Position numbers and translations under genes: made by a program
In this document: positions 1 through 11,760 of the stretch, one piece after another
Position numbering within the stretch: position 1 is the stretch's first letter
Layout: each line of letters starts with the position of its first letter
Notes under the pieces: generated by a model
The model's input: the letters and a program-made list of their open reading frames with translations, nothing else
What the model was told of the DNA's origin: nothing
The model's database searches: none
Source of the DNA: Bedellia somnulentella
Lineage: Eukaryota > Arthropoda > Insecta > Lepidoptera > Bedelliidae
Assembly: GCA_963576735.1 (NCBI GenBank)
Contig: OY755173.1
Location: forward strand, 8,898,873-8,962,872
DNA: 64,000 nucleotides
Direction: 5' to 3'

Positions 1-99
1 TTACTGTCAAATAGTATGCCTCAATGACTAAAATTGAGGGGTATTAACTTGAAGATGTATGTAATAGTATAAAAAACGAACATTCTTATACGCTATACT

Positions 100-176
100 A
101 ACTTCGAACCTGCGACCTCTAGACCCTGCGTAAAACCCTAGATCCTAAACCACTACACCGTGGATGTCCATTCGGA
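100..176 (-). repeat. Possible tRNA-like SINE head
   Basis: On the minus strand, GTGTAGTGGTTTAGGATC resembles box A and CAGGTTCGAAG box B, spaced as in a tRNA. No acceptor stem is seen. Confidence 0.4.
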
Positions 177-714
177 TATATGAAAAGGCGAAGAGAATTT
201 TCCTACAATGTATTCATATTACTTATGTACGAGTGGACAAGGAGAGTGGTTTAGGTCCAAAACATTATTTATTTAGCTTCCCTTACTTAATTACTCGGAA
301 TTCTTATTAGAAGCTTCTCTGAAAGCCTTTAGAGGTCAACATCGAGTGTAATTACGTGTAACCGAGTGTAAACCGTGTCCTTTAAAAACAATTTCGTGAG
401 GTCAGCTGTCTGAAGTTTATTTGATCAGCTAATATACCCGTAATTACTTTTTAAAAGAGGTATGTCAGTAAATAAACTGCTTAGTCATCACCCTCATTTC
501 AGCTGACGTAAGAGTATGTTTCTACCGAGCTTTCCCTAGGTATAGTTATTAGCGATTTGACTTAAGCGATGACACTATATTGGTGTGCTAGTCAGGGTAG
601 GCAGCTAAGAAAAACCTTAAAATAATATGTTTTTCTTACTTTTGAGACATCAGCCTGCAATATCCTAGCCCAACTGATATCAATGGAATAGATGTAGATG
701 TGGATAGTATTTTT
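177..714. other. No gene seen
   Basis: AT-rich sequence without supported ORF, repeat or RNA feature. Confidence 0.6.
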
Positions 715-896
715 TGTAGAGTAGATAGTAAAGTGATCAAAAAGGCGGGCGCCCGAAGTGTAAAGATTAAAAGAGATGTATGAAAATATAGGTGAATGTA
801 AATGAATCTCGAGAGGTTTGCTAGGGTTTTAGGAAGTAGCAACCAAGTATCTGCCTTTCCCAATGGGAACTAATGTCGTGAATATATGCATATGTG
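715..896 (+). mobile_element. RTE LINE 3' end, truncated
   Basis: AAAAAGGCGGGCGCCCGAAG to CCCAATGGGAACTAATGTCG matches the 3' end of RTE copies at 42833 and 10147. The coding frame is broken. Confidence 0.8.
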
Positions 897-1744
897 TATA
901 CTTCTCAAAACATTGTTTTAATATCTTGGATTAGAATGCCTATAACATCTAACACACAACGGAGGCTAAACTATTTGTGACAGCTAAGTTTAACACTGCA
1001 CATTTTTTATATGTCGAAGAAATAGTTGTAATGAGTAACTTTTGAAGGTTTGGCTAACCCGTATTTGGTTTTTTCAGTTAGGTTAAGTTGCTCACACCTA
1101 TATTTAGGCTATTTACAAAACGACTGAAGAAGCACGTATTTTATTAGTTTTGTTGCTTGAACCGTAATATTTTCTGCTACTAATGTTAATGGCGACAAGA
1201 TAAGTTCTGTTTCCCATGCAGTTCCGGTCAGGCTACTAGTACTAACATAATTAATTATCATGAATTTTCAAAGTCAAGAAACTAGGTGGAATATTGATTA
1301 CGGCAATATCGAGCTGTCGCGTATCATTACTTGTCACAGCCAGTTTACGCGAACTCGAAGTGACCAGTCGAACCAGAACAACCCGTATACATCCAGAACG
1401 TGGGAATCATATAAATAACATAAAAAAAACTCTTTAATAACAACTCTATGTCTTAGTCAATAACGGTGCACTAGTTTCAAAATGATCTGTAGAAAAGTTA
1501 TTGTAATCACGCGATTTGAAGAAGTAAATTTTAGTTCGTGCATATGGTACAAGCTATTATAACAATTTGTTTCATTTAGAACAATGCATTCTTATCATGA
1601 AATTGTTCTTAATAGATGGGTAATGATGTGTGTCATGTTGTGAACCTATTACTATTACAATTGGTTTGTAAAATACCATGTTATTAACTTAAAAACTTAT
1701 TTAAGTACAATTTCTGTTACTGAAGTTCGTTTGTTGGTTTTCCA
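897..1744. other. No gene seen
   Basis: AT-rich, no recognised feature. The short open frames on either strand have no family resemblance. Confidence 0.6.
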
Positions 1745-1970
1745 AAGTTTCTACTACGTTACAATATAGGTAACAGGCAGTAAACGGACAGTCAAGCATT
1801 AAAGTATCTTTCACCGTATGAGTTGCTAAAATTTTCTCTTAAAGGACGGTTTATATGTTTTGGAGGAGTCATAATATTTGAAAGTCATAAAACGAAGGCT
1901 CCAATTTTGTTTGTAATTTCATATATTATATGATGCCCCCCTTTCGGAAATAACGTCTGTAGCCTGGTTA
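1745..1970 (+). repeat. Local direct repeat, copy 1, split by a Helitron
   Basis: This segment plus 2931-2996 makes a unit of about 290 bp that recurs at 3369-3659. The junction ...GCCTGGTTA / TTGTATAAATAAA... is where the Helitron entered. The unit ends are not LTR-like and it has no coding frame. Confidence 0.85.
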
Positions 1971-2089
1971 TCTATACTTATAATAAATCTGTAGAGAGGT
2001 CAATTCTGTACATGAAATATATTTTCAAAATAACTATCAGGTGATGATTAGGGATCGATACTGATGCCAAAAATGCAATCAGTAAAATT

Positions 2090-2147
<58 letters not shown>

Positions 2148-2930
2148 GGTTTGTATGTTCCTTATGGAAACCAAAACTACTCGACGGATTCTAACGAAAC
2201 TTGGTACAATTATTCTTCATACTCCCGCGCAGGTTTTTGTATACTTTCCAGTAGAGTAGTAAAGGGGAATTTCGGGAAATTTTGGGAAAACGGGAGAAGT
2301 TACTCCATTATTTAAGCTTCCGTCGCGTGTGCAGCCTTAATGGTTAAACTTACATAGAAATCATGTATGACGGAAAAATTTTGCATAAAATTATCTAAAA
2401 AAAAATCCTTTACAGTTTATGTCTATCTTTTACGGTTGACTCACAATAACACGTGTAATTCCTGATAGCTTAGCAGTTCGGAACATTCTGATTATATTTG
2501 TTTACTTTTACGTTTGTAAACCTCTCACTCATCCCTAATTTAAAAAAGGTAACATTATTACCTATTCAATAAAAAAAGAATCATAGAAATCGGTAGACAA
2601 ACACCGAAATTATACATAAAATAAGCCAGCGCGCCCGTGACCAAAACCAAATCTTTATTAATTTCCTACATCACGTAATGATTTATTTTTCAGATTGTTA
2701 TATATATTTCATAACGTTTTATTCCAAAATTTGCTATTTAATGGAAATACTGAACCGTTAATTAAAGCGCATTCAAAATCACCAAACTACACTGTTTAGG
2801 GAGTGCTATAAATTAAATAAATTGAAAACATTGCGCTGAATTTCACAATGCTTAAGCAGGGACTGAAGAAAGAAACCTCAGATATTTAAAAAAACAACGC
2901 TACCCGTGCGAAGCTGGGACGATCCACTAG
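1971..2930 (+). mobile_element. Non-autonomous Helitron with (GTCT)n
   Basis: Starts A|TCTATACTTATAATAAATC and ends GATCCACTAG|T, the Helitron A/T target rule. Contains a (GTCT)n run at 2093-2147 and no coding capacity. The unfilled sequence exists nearby (3369-3659), which fixes both boundaries exactly. Two other copies of the family are at 12531-13501 and 38358-39327. Confidence 0.92.
2093..2147 (+). repeat. (GTCT)n microsatellite, about 13-14 units
   Basis: Uninterrupted GTCT repeats within the Helitron at 1971-2930. Sister copies carry about 8 and 12 units at the same place, so the run is part of the element and varies in length. Confidence 0.97.
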
Positions 2931-2996
2931 TTGTATAAATAAATTTATATGTCTGTTTGTAATTAACTTCTGTTTGATATAATATATAAACAAATA

Positions 2997-3360
2997 ACAT
3001 AACATAACATAAACGTTCACGCCGAATATCCCCGAAGACGTTGGCAGAGGTACTAATACTTCTGAACATCACGTGACTTTGCCACCTGGTGTTCAGAGTA
3101 CCCACGTTTTGCATGGACAGTGTACTCACGTGATAGGGGGCAGGCCTACCGCCGTTTTGTACGAATACACTGTCACATGACTAAGTACAACTCAGTCATG
3201 TGGGTTTCCTCACGATGTTTTCCCTCACCGTTAACAACCATGATAAATTAACCACACATATGTCTTTAGAAAAGACAAATTGGTGTAGGCCCGACCCTGT
3301 ATTTGAACACTTGTCGCTTGCACGTTAACCGGTGTTCTACCCATTGAGCTATCGGGTCGT
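2997..3360 (-). mobile_element. SINE-A, full length
   Basis: tRNA-derived SINE in reverse. The head (right end) reads, on the minus strand, a box A-like AGCTCAATGGGTAGAACACC and a box B-like GTGTTCAAATAC. The tail at left is ATGTT repeats. It separates the two copies of the 290 bp repeat. No clear target duplication. Confidence 0.85.
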
Positions 3361-3368
3361 TTCTACTA

Positions 3369-3659
3369 AGTTTCTACTACGTTACAATATAGGTAGCAGG
3401 CAGTAAACGGACAGTCAAGCCATAAAGTATCTTTCAACGTATGAGTTACTAAAATTTTCTCTTAAAGGACGGTTTATATGTTTTGGAGGAGTCATAATAT
3501 TTGAAAGTCATAAAATGAAGGCTCCAATTTTGTTTGTAATTTCATATATTATATGATGCCCCCCTTTCGGAAATAACGTCTGTAGCCTAGTTATTGTATG
3601 CATAAATTTATACGTCTGTTTGTAATAAACATATGTTTGATATAATATATAAACAAATA
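3369..3659 (+). repeat. Local direct repeat, copy 2, uninterrupted
   Basis: Nearly identical to 1745-1970 joined to 2931-2996. Here GCCTAGTTA runs straight into TTGTATGCATAAA, showing the pre-insertion state of the Helitron target. Confidence 0.88.
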
Positions 3660-4161
3660 CTCACCTATTATTATTAACCTATGACTATTAACCTCAATAA
3701 TGGGATAGTTAGAGAAGATATGGAAAGATGTTTGGTGATGAAACTTAGACTTGCCTTATTTTACGACGGTGTTTTTAACAATGAACTATCGTTTAGACTA
3801 AGGTGGCTTAAAAATCGAAATCTGTGGCTTTGGCTACTTTTTGGAGCTTATAGCTCGCCATGTCATCTGTGAAAATATGTTTTTTAAGGTTTTTGAAACA
3901 GTCACAAAAGGTTTTCTCATAGTTTTGTCAGATCTTTTTGTCAGCGGTATTACCGGAAGTGCAACCTTTTGAGTCCAGAAAGTTGTAATTTTGCATAATT
4001 ATGTGCATTTATTAATTAATTATTGAAAACTTATAGAATATAATTTATAAATTCTTAACTAGTTTTACTTTACCACTTACTCGCTTAGGGCTTTGAAACC
4101 ATACTTTGTCCATGCCCGATATACGCATGGCCAGTTTTAATTAAAAGAGATATTAATACAA

Positions 4162-4546
4162 CGACATATAGCGACATGATAGTCCAGTGGGTAGAACACC
4201 CGCCCGAAAAACAGAAGGGCGTGAGTTCCAATCCTGGGACGGGCCTGCACCAATTTGTCTTTTCTAAAAGTCATATGTGTAGTTAATTTATCATGGTTGC
4301 TAACGGTGAGGGAAAACATCGTGAGGAAACCCACATGGCTGAGTTGTACTTAGTCATGTGACAGTGTATTCGTACAAAACGGCGATAGGCCTGCCCCCTA
4401 TCACGTGAGTACACTGTCTAAGCAAAACGTGGGTACCTTCTCTGGAAGCTAGATGGCGCTTGCCATGTGAGTTCAGGAGTATTGGCACCTCTGCCAACCC
4501 CTTCGGGGATAAACGGCGTGAACGTTTATGTTATGTATGTTATGTT
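4162..4546 (+). mobile_element. SINE-A subfamily 1, full length, with TSD
   Basis: Head GCGACATGATAGTCCAGTGG with box A, box B-like GAGTTCCAATCC, body CAAACCCACATGGCTGAG-type, tail of ATGTT repeats. Flanked by a perfect 12 bp duplication ATATTAATACAA (4150-4161 and 4547-4558), proof of retroposition. Carries the subfamily-1 module CTAGATGGCGCTTGCCATGT. Confidence 0.93.
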
Positions 4547-4558
4547 ATATTAATACAA

Positions 4559-6327
4559 AAATGACAAATCAAACTAGAAGTCCAATCAGGCTTAAAAGCT
4601 TTTATATCCAGACCCAGACGTAAACGGCAACCACTAAGAATAAAACGAGTTCCAATTAGAATCGTAGCAGTTATTTCAAAGCTATGATAGCAATATCGTA
4701 TATATCATAATACGGTCGAGTTATAGCAATGGGATGAGACAGGTAACCTGCTGGGCTCCCCAGTAATACATTTAACACTCGGCCATATCTCTGCAGGTGG
4801 CATTAGCAAACAAACGAGGTATGTCAAGGTACAGACGCAATTTGGCTGAGGAAAAGAAAAAGAAAAATATACTGCGACATTGGTGACAATTTACTTTTAG
4901 ATTACAGTGATGATTACATAGGGGAATAGATAACGGAGACGCTCTACCAACCACAAAGAACTTATATTTATTTTTGCAGTAATTGCTATGGATAACATTT
5001 AATTTACAAAGGTAATCCTTAAAAATTATAGACTCTTTGGTATGTGAATCTATGTATGATCAATACCGGTTATGCAAAATTAATTTGTAATTTGTATTCT
5101 TTTCTATATTTTGGTTAATTTACGTGTGGAATTAATTTTGGGTCAATATTTTTGCCACTGGCATACGATAATTAAACGAGGCATAAAATGTGAAATAAGC
5201 CGGTAGAGATTGAATGTTTAAAAACTTTAGTTAGGAAATACCGAAAACTTTTGGAAAAACTTGGGATAAAATTAGGAATCACTATTTGAATCATAGAGAG
5301 ATAAACTTATACACGAGATATAACGGAAAAGGGGGAATTTGTTAATTGAATAGTTTTAACTCAAGGTGCCTGAATTGCGTGATACTATTGCGTAGTTATA
5401 AATCCTAGCCTAAATTCCGAAACTAATAATATAAACTTCTGATAAATGATAATGAGTGATAAACTCCCAAATACATACTTCGCAATCACTTAAATACTCG
5501 TAGCGCCATTACTTTTAATGCCCTAGTTTAACGCCCACAACAGGTGAGACAGTGCTTCAGTCACAGCATACAATAGAATTACAACAATACATTTGGAATG
5601 ATGAATCATAGTCCACCTATACCTACCTAGTCTATACCAGTGGTATAGAGTGGGTTGGTAGACATTAAACACAGCCACGTTAATGTAGCTGAGAACGAGT
5701 GTCCAAACTGCCGTTTAGAACCCCGGAATAGTCTTAATTATCAGAGAGTCGGAAGATTCAGGCCAAATTTACTAAGCAAACCATCGATACAAGTTCACAT
5801 CATTTACCCAACCAAAATAAAAATCTTACTACAAGATGGTGTAAGATATCTTGATATTCTTACTGCAGTTAGTATTGGTCTTGCCTACGTGTCCTGTACT
5901 TTATACTGTACTTTTCCCACATCCATTGAATAGTAAGTTTTAAGACACTTAGAAGAGGGTCCACAATTCTTTGAATTGTATCTAGTATCTGGTCTGTTTA
6001 GATGTGCGCTACATTCTTTCGATTTGTCGCACTGCAGGCGACCGATATATATCATTACGCCAGGGCAATTTATCTTATGATTTTGATGCAATTTACTAGC
6101 AGATACAAGAATATTCCATAAAAGAATATGTAATATCAGTTGAAATCATAAATACGCTTGTCTTGAAAGGATGTGTATGTTACTTGAATGTTAGAATTGA
6201 AATATGTTGTGAGTTATTATTCATATGAGAATAAGTGCCTGAGAGGAACAGCGCGAGGAAGTTCCGTATATTTAATTTGTAACTTACCATATATTGTCAT
6301 TAAAATGCTTTAAATAATCACATAGAG
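4559..6327. other. No gene seen
   Basis: Unassigned DNA of mixed composition. The 92-codon frame at 5655-5933 shows no domain and no coding bias. Confidence 0.55.
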
Positions 6328-6335
6328 TATATCAT

Positions 6336-6592
6336 TGCTGTGGAGTGTCAGCTTAGAATGGCACTACCCCATTTCTTCCGGTGGGTGTACGTAAGAGGCG
6401 ACTAACGGTATTGGGGCTTTTAAGGGATTTTTGGGCGATGCGGTTGGAGACCCATCAGCAACAATCTTTATTTTACAATCTTTTTCCCACTCACATTACC
6501 AAAAGTGGCTGAGGATTTTTTTATTCCTTGGCTCAGGCTACCCCTTTTAGCAATTTATAGCCGTGAGTATATGTATGTATGTATGTATGTAA
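6336..6592 (+). mobile_element. SINE-B, full length, with TSD
   Basis: Head TGGAGTGTCAGCTTAGAAT, interior GGGCGATGCGGTTGGAGACC, tail GTGAGTATATGTATG repeats. Flanked by TATATCAT (6328-6335 and 6593-6600). Confidence 0.92.
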
Positions 6593-6650
6593 TATATCAT
6601 ATTTTCAAAAAGCTTGGTGCTGTTTTAGGTACGGTTTATTTTCTGCTAAA

Positions 6651-7003
6651 AGCAACCGTGATTGCTCTGTGGGTAGAACACTGCTTATCGTGCAGACGAT
6701 TAGGGTTCGAATTTCGGGTCGGGCATACCTTAATTGGTTTTTTTAAGTCATAAGTGTGGTTAATTTATCATGGTTGTTAATGGTGAGTGCTAACATCGTA
6801 AGGAAACCCACATGGCTATGTTGTCTGTCATGTGACAGTGTATTCTTACAAAACAGCGATAGGCCTGCCCCCTAACACGTGAGTACACTGTCCAAGCTAA
6901 ACGTGGGTACTCTGAACACAAGGTGACAATATCACGTAATGTCAAATTATTAGTACCTCTGCCAACCCCTTCCGGGATATAGGGCGCACACGTTTGAGTT
7001 GAG
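6651..7003 (+). mobile_element. SINE-A subfamily 2
   Basis: Head GCAACCGTGATTGCTCTGTG, box B-like GGGTTCGAATTTC, then the shared body to ACACGTTTGAG. Diverged from the other copies and lacking a clear ATGTT tail. Confidence 0.85.
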
Positions 7004-7059
7004 AGTTTGAGTTTATTTTCTGAATATCCTATGTCATCTGACCCTTGATTTTCGGAGCA

Positions 7060-7108
7060 CCAGATTTACCTGCGAAGTATAAGCAAAATACTTCGCAGGT
7101 AAATCTGG
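7060..7108. repeat. Perfect inverted repeat, 21 bp arms, 7 nt loop
   Basis: Arms 7060-7080 and 7088-7108 are exact reverse complements. The right arm is the extra sequence between the target duplication and the truncated SINE-B, so the hairpin was made during that insertion. Confidence 0.95.
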
Positions 7109-7110
7109 AC

Positions 7111-7263
7111 TTTTGAGCGATGCGGTTGGAGACCCATTACCAATAATCTTTATTTTGCCATCTTTACCCCACTCAGCTTTCCAAAAGTGCCTGAGGAGTT
7201 TCTAATTCCTTAGCTCTGGCTACCCCTTCTAGGGATTTACAGCCGTGAGTATATGTATGTATG
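7111..7263 (+). mobile_element. SINE-B, 5'-truncated, with fold-back junction
   Basis: Starts at TTTTGAGCGATGCGG, so the first 90-100 bp are missing. Target duplication TATAAGCAAAATA (7078-7090 and 7264-7276). Between the left duplication and the SINE are 20 bp, 18 of which are an inverted copy of the flank. Confidence 0.93.
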
Positions 7264-7419
7264 TATAAGCAAAATAAATAATATAATAAGAGGCAAATCT
7301 TGTGAGTTACATGCTCATACAGCTCACGCTTACAACTTTGATTGATCATAGTGTAGGACCAATATGGGAATTGAACTTAGGTGTCTTTGCATCTGTGGTT
7401 ATCGTTCTTATATAATTTA

Positions 7420-8793
7420 CTAGCAGCCCGTCCCGGCTGCGCTCGGGCATAAATTATCATTAACATTTTGTTTTTTTATTTTATTACATGTATTATTATT
7501 TTAATAATTTGTTTTTTAAGTTTTAAGCTATGTTATATTTTTTTGTATTTATATTTAGATACATTTTTATTATTTTTTTTGTATTTTTTCATAATGAGTA
7601 ATTACATCAAAAGCCATTCTATTTATAGAATTAGAGCTTCCCTGTAAACAATATTTGACGTTGTTTTATTTTGTGGCAGCAAAATAAATTGATGTTCAGG
7701 GGCTCCCACCCGCGATAGGCCAACGTACAGTTGACCGTGAGTAAAACAATTCTTTCGCAGGTCAATCCCTACTAATTTGAAGGTTTGGCCTTGGGACTTA
7801 TTAATTGTTAAAGCAAAAGATGTTTTAACCGGAAATTGTAGCCGTTTAAATGGAATTGGCAGATCAGTTGGGACCATCGGTATCCTCGGTATATGAGCTA
7901 ATTGACCGGCTGCTGGGCCAGTGATAATAGTCGCTACAATTAAATTTTGCTTTAACTCTTTGATAAGCAGCCTCGTGCCATTGCACATGCTCGGAGGGCT
8001 TAAATTTCTCAAAAGCATGATTGGGATTCCGATTTTTAACGTCAATTCATGTGGTGGCAATCCAGAAGGGGTCAGGGAATTTAAAAATTCCTGTGGATAA
8101 TGAACTGGATCTTCAATATTAGTTACAGTGTCGATCGATTTGTAGTTTGTTATTTGCCCGGGGACTTTTTGAATAATAAGATTGTTTATTTGATTTTTTA
8201 TTATTTATGCAACAACTTACTATGCATAGCTAACCGAGCGGAGTTTTATCTATTTTTTTAATTCGAGATAACTTTCGAATGGAATGTTCGAATCGAATAA
8301 TTCAAAAAGTAATATAAGGGTATTGAAGTAGTCTGAAATAATATATACGTTTTTTATAAGGATTAGATAGGTACAAATAAAGAGCCTTTTCTAAAGCAGG
8401 ATTTTAATTTAATTTTTAAATAATTTTATATAATGACGCTTGTTGTGAGATAACTATAATAGTTAGAGACATGCTGTCGCGGCATTTTTTTAGATAATGA
8501 TGTGTTCTATAAAATTGTAGTACATAATTTTATTCTATTGTCAATATTTTTCGCAGCGCACGCGATGTAAGGATTTTTTTGGTATTTTTTGAACACCTTG
8601 GGTTACATTTTTGAAGTTTACGTAAGGATCCCTAATTTTTTTGAAAATAAAATATAGCCTATGTCACTCAGGAATAGTGTAGCATCAAAACAGTGAAAGA
8701 ATTTTTCAAACCCGTCCAGTAGTTTTGGAGCCTATTCAATTCAAACAAACAAACAAAAAATCAAACCTTTCCTCTTTATAATATTAGTATAGA
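7420..8793 (-). mobile_element. Helitron carrying a helicase remnant
   Basis: On the minus strand the element begins TCTATACTAATATTATAAAG (8793) and ends in CTAG (7423-7420) followed by T. Just inside the 3' end is a hairpin with stem GCCCG/CGGGC (7426-7430 with 7444-7448), as Helitrons require. No terminal inverted repeats or target duplication are expected. The base before the 5' TC reads T rather than the usual A, so that edge may be off by a few bases. The interior keeps only the last part of RepHel. Confidence 0.85.
7623..8212 (-). pseudogene. Helitron Pif1-type helicase, C-terminal remnant
   Basis: The open frame (no usable ATG at its true start; an in-frame stop lies near 8213) covers about 196 codons of the end of a Helitron RepHel protein. 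Visible parts are NYKSIDTV and YPQEFLNS before the ATG at 8060, then LPPHELTLKIGIPIMLLRNL, NGTRL, helicase motif V as ALTINKSQGQTF and motif VI as YVGLSRV. RepHel proteins combine a HUH nickase and a 5'-3' helicase that move Helitrons by a rolling-circle route. Here the nickase and the front of the helicase are absent, so the protein is non-functional. It lies inside a structure with Helitron ends on both sides, which supports the assignment. Confidence 0.9.
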
Positions 8794-9718
8794 AGTATAG
8801 ATATCCTGATGTTTTAATACCTCTCTCATTTTACAGCTCGGGTTTGAATTTATATTTATTCTTATTTTTTATTGTATTTAGTATTGATGGGGCCCTTATT
8901 CTTAATTGGGTCTAGCTCAGAAAAGGGTTAAGATGACTATACAGAAAGGGTAGTGGTAGACGGATTGCATTGAAGAATATCTAATATAAAAATTAAAGTG
9001 TTATTCTCATCAAATTCAAATCTTCTGCATGTTTTCCTGCTACAAAAAATATACAAATAATAACCCACTTCAATTCAATTTAATTATGTCTACTTGTCCG
9101 AGGAAAAATAAATAACTTATTCTTTTTAATCATAATAAAAGAAATGTATTTTTTGTGTTACATTACAAAAACTGTTACACTTTTTAGATTGCCCAAAGCC
9201 ATTATATGGATATCCCGTGCATTATTAAATCAGAGTCAATCTCACAGTACTCATAACGAGTTCATAAAATCAAACCAAACAAAACAATAACCTGAAGCGA
9301 ACAATTATTGGAATCACTACAACAGAGGTGCGTTCACACGATTACAGAATTCGATTACAGTCTCTATTGTTTAAAGCATTGAGTTGAGAATGGGTGGGCA
9401 AATATGATGGTGTAGCTGTGTTTCCACTCATTACACAGAACGCGAGAAAATGTGGTGCATTCATTGTGGATGTTAAAACAAAGGAGATTTGTTCATAATA
9501 TGCAGACAGCTATGTTCCCAGTAAGCTTTAATTGTCAATTTGTCACCAAAAAACTTTAAGACTTGGTTAAACATTCTCAATTTTGACTGAAGGTTGAGTA
9601 AAAAATCGTTTGAGAATAAGAGTGATGTATACGAGAACTTGTGTGATTTCGTTACAACTTTTTTTAATAGGTTACAACATATATTTTAGTAGGAATAAAT
9701 AAAGGAAAGAAAAAAAAA
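8794..9718. other. No gene seen
   Basis: AT-rich, nothing recognised. Confidence 0.6.
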
Positions 9719-9786
9719 TCGACCCTAGCGGGGATCGAACCTACGACCTCCGGGTATACGCCACCGTTTTACACTCCATGAGGTTT
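9719..9786 (-). repeat. Possible tRNA-like SINE head
   Basis: On the minus strand, GTAGGTTCGATCCCCGC is a good box B and AGTGTAAAACGGTGGCGT lies where box A belongs. An A/T run follows. Confidence 0.45.
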
Positions 9787-10146
9787 TTATGAATAAAAAA
9801 AACTATTTATATATTTGAGTGGTGTTTCCACATCACATTTTTTCAGCACCTTAGACACGGATAGCTCTATAGATTTGGTTTGAGGATACAAACTCTAATC
9901 AAGGAACAAGCAGTTTAATTAAAAATATAAAATCCCAGTTTGGTTATGACTGCTAATTTACTGCAAAAAAAGTTTATTTGTATAACTGTGTACACTTGTA
10001 TTGGAAATATTTTTAACATGAAGCAATGTACAGTTTATTCTCTACAGCCTCAAATTTTACAGCAGCATATTTTTGTTTTATGTTAGTTTTATAATTAATA
10101 AGTACGTTGTTGTTTATATCAAATGCATAAGATTTATTTTAGACAT

Positions 10147-10356
10147 ACATACATATACTCACGCCATTATTTCCCGTTGGGGTAGGCAGAGACTATTGAT
10201 CGCCACTTTGTACGATCCTGGCAAACGTCTCTAGCTTCGTTTACATCCATCAATATTTTCATACATGCTCTTTTATTCTTCATACTTCGGACGCCGGCCT
10301 TTTTGAGCACACTCTCAATTTGGTCGAGGTATGTCCTCCGTGGTTGTCCTCTATTT
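10147..10356 (-). mobile_element. RTE LINE 3' end with 15 bp TSD
   Basis: A 210 bp 5'-truncated insertion. The minus strand encodes the RTE C-terminus (PRRTYLDQIESVLKKAGVRS, MKNKRACM, DRTKWRSIVSAYPNG) then CGTGAGTATATGTATG. Perfect duplication ATTTATTTTAGACAT at 10132-10146 and 10357-10371. One of the cleanest recent insertions in the window. Confidence 0.95.
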
Positions 10357-10371
10357 ATTTATTTTAGACAT

Positions 10372-11125
10372 CCTAAATTATATCTTTGAACTTACTAAGT
10401 GGTAATCAATAATGAAAAAACAGCGTACTTAGATTTAGATTTGCTTCTGATCAATATTAGTATAATTTAAATGGTGTTTTTGTGAATGATATTTGTTTGT
10501 CAATTCCATCAATTATACAATTTTTTTATCATAAGCATATTAAACGAATGTTTTCAGATTGTCTGCCGCCTAATAAAACTATATTGCGCATTAATATAGG
10601 ATTGTTAAAACAATAAAAGAAGCTCCTTTATATAATTAAATGTTTCCATAATTATCATTATCAGTTAAACGAATTTAAAATTATATTTAAACTTCCAACA
10701 TTTCGAATGCGAAAGTCCTTCTTAATTAATTCAAACTTTTCTGATAAGGCGACGCTAAATGATATTACAAAAGGCGGAGGATAATACAGGTGTGTTAAGT
10801 AATTTAACAATTGGAAACACAGACACATTTAGAAGGAACAGTATTCAATGTTTGCGTTCAAATGTGTATAATCTGTCTGCATAATTGAAATCCAACAGCT
10901 GCCCAGGTACAGTAACTATTACTGCTAGGCGTGGCTGCTCTATGGTTGCCAGATTAAAGGTTTATTCCCTAAGTTGCAGAAGGAAACTAAATGTATACGA
11001 TTTTTATGAAGTTCGACTTTGTGACGATGTTTTTTTTGTTTGGCTGATATTAAAATCAATTTACTAGCTATTGTTTTGGTGGCTATGATGACAGGAAACA
11101 ACATAATAAATATGATTTTTAACCG
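10372..11125. other. No gene seen
   Basis: AT-rich, nothing recognised before the tandem array. Confidence 0.6.
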
Positions 11126-11760
11126 ACTTCAAAAAAGGAGGTTCTCAGTTCGATTGTTTGTATGTATGTATGTATGTATAATTGTCCGCGATTATCTCGA
11201 GTTTGGCTTAAGCTATTTGGATGCGGTTTTCAGAACAGTATTTGTTACATTTAGGAGAAGGTTTTAGTGCCTTAACCGACCAAAAAAAGAAAGGAGGTTC
11301 TGTGTTTGACCTGTATGTATGTCTGTTGGTCCGCGATTATCTCACGTTTGGCTTAAGCTATTTGGATGCGGTTTTCAGAAAAGTATTAGTTACATTTAGG
11401 AGAAGGTTTTAGTGCCTTAACCGACCAAAAAAAGAAAGGAGGTTCTGTGTTTGACCTGTATGTATGTCTGTTGGTCGGCGATTATCTCGCGTTTCGCTTA
11501 AGCTATTTGGATGCGATTTTCAGAAAACTACTTGTTACTTTCAGGACAAGGTATTAGTGATCTAACCGTCTCAAAAAAGGAGTTTCTGAGTTTCACCTAT
11601 AAGTATGTATGTAAGTTTGAAGGTTCTTAGTTATTATTCGCCAAAGAGTTATCAGTTTATATTATTACATTCAGGAGAAGGTTTAAGTTCTTTAACCGAC
11701 TCGAAAAAAAGGAGGTTTCTTAGTTTGAAATATAAGTATGTATGTAAAGTTATCAATACT
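11126..11760 (+). repeat. Tandem array, about 4-5 units of 132-147 bp
   Basis: Units start AACCGAC...AAAAAAGG and recur at about 11128, 11274, 11421, 11564 and 11696. Each reads GGAGGTTCTG, GTATGTATGTCTGTTGGTC, CGCGATTATCTC, TATTTGGATGCGGTTTTCAG and AGGAGAAGG. Units 2 and 3 are almost identical; later units are diverged. The unit matches, in reverse, the end of the repeat at 63313-63515. Confidence 0.9.

Noticed and set aside
2064..2315. Open frame with repeated Cys-Leu-Ser-Val peptide
   Set aside because: It is translation of the (GTCT)n run inside a Helitron; the mirror frame at 38959-39234 arises the same way.
1745..3659. LTR retrotransposon with two LTRs
   Set aside because: The direct repeats lack TG...CA ends, primer-binding site and polypurine tract, and the intervening DNA is a Helitron and a SINE.
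4170..4240. Possible tRNA gene
   Set aside because: It is the head of a SINE-A with target-site duplication.
11126..11760. CRISPR-like spaced repeats
   Set aside because: Repeats are about 145 bp tandem units with no unique spacers, in a eukaryotic context.
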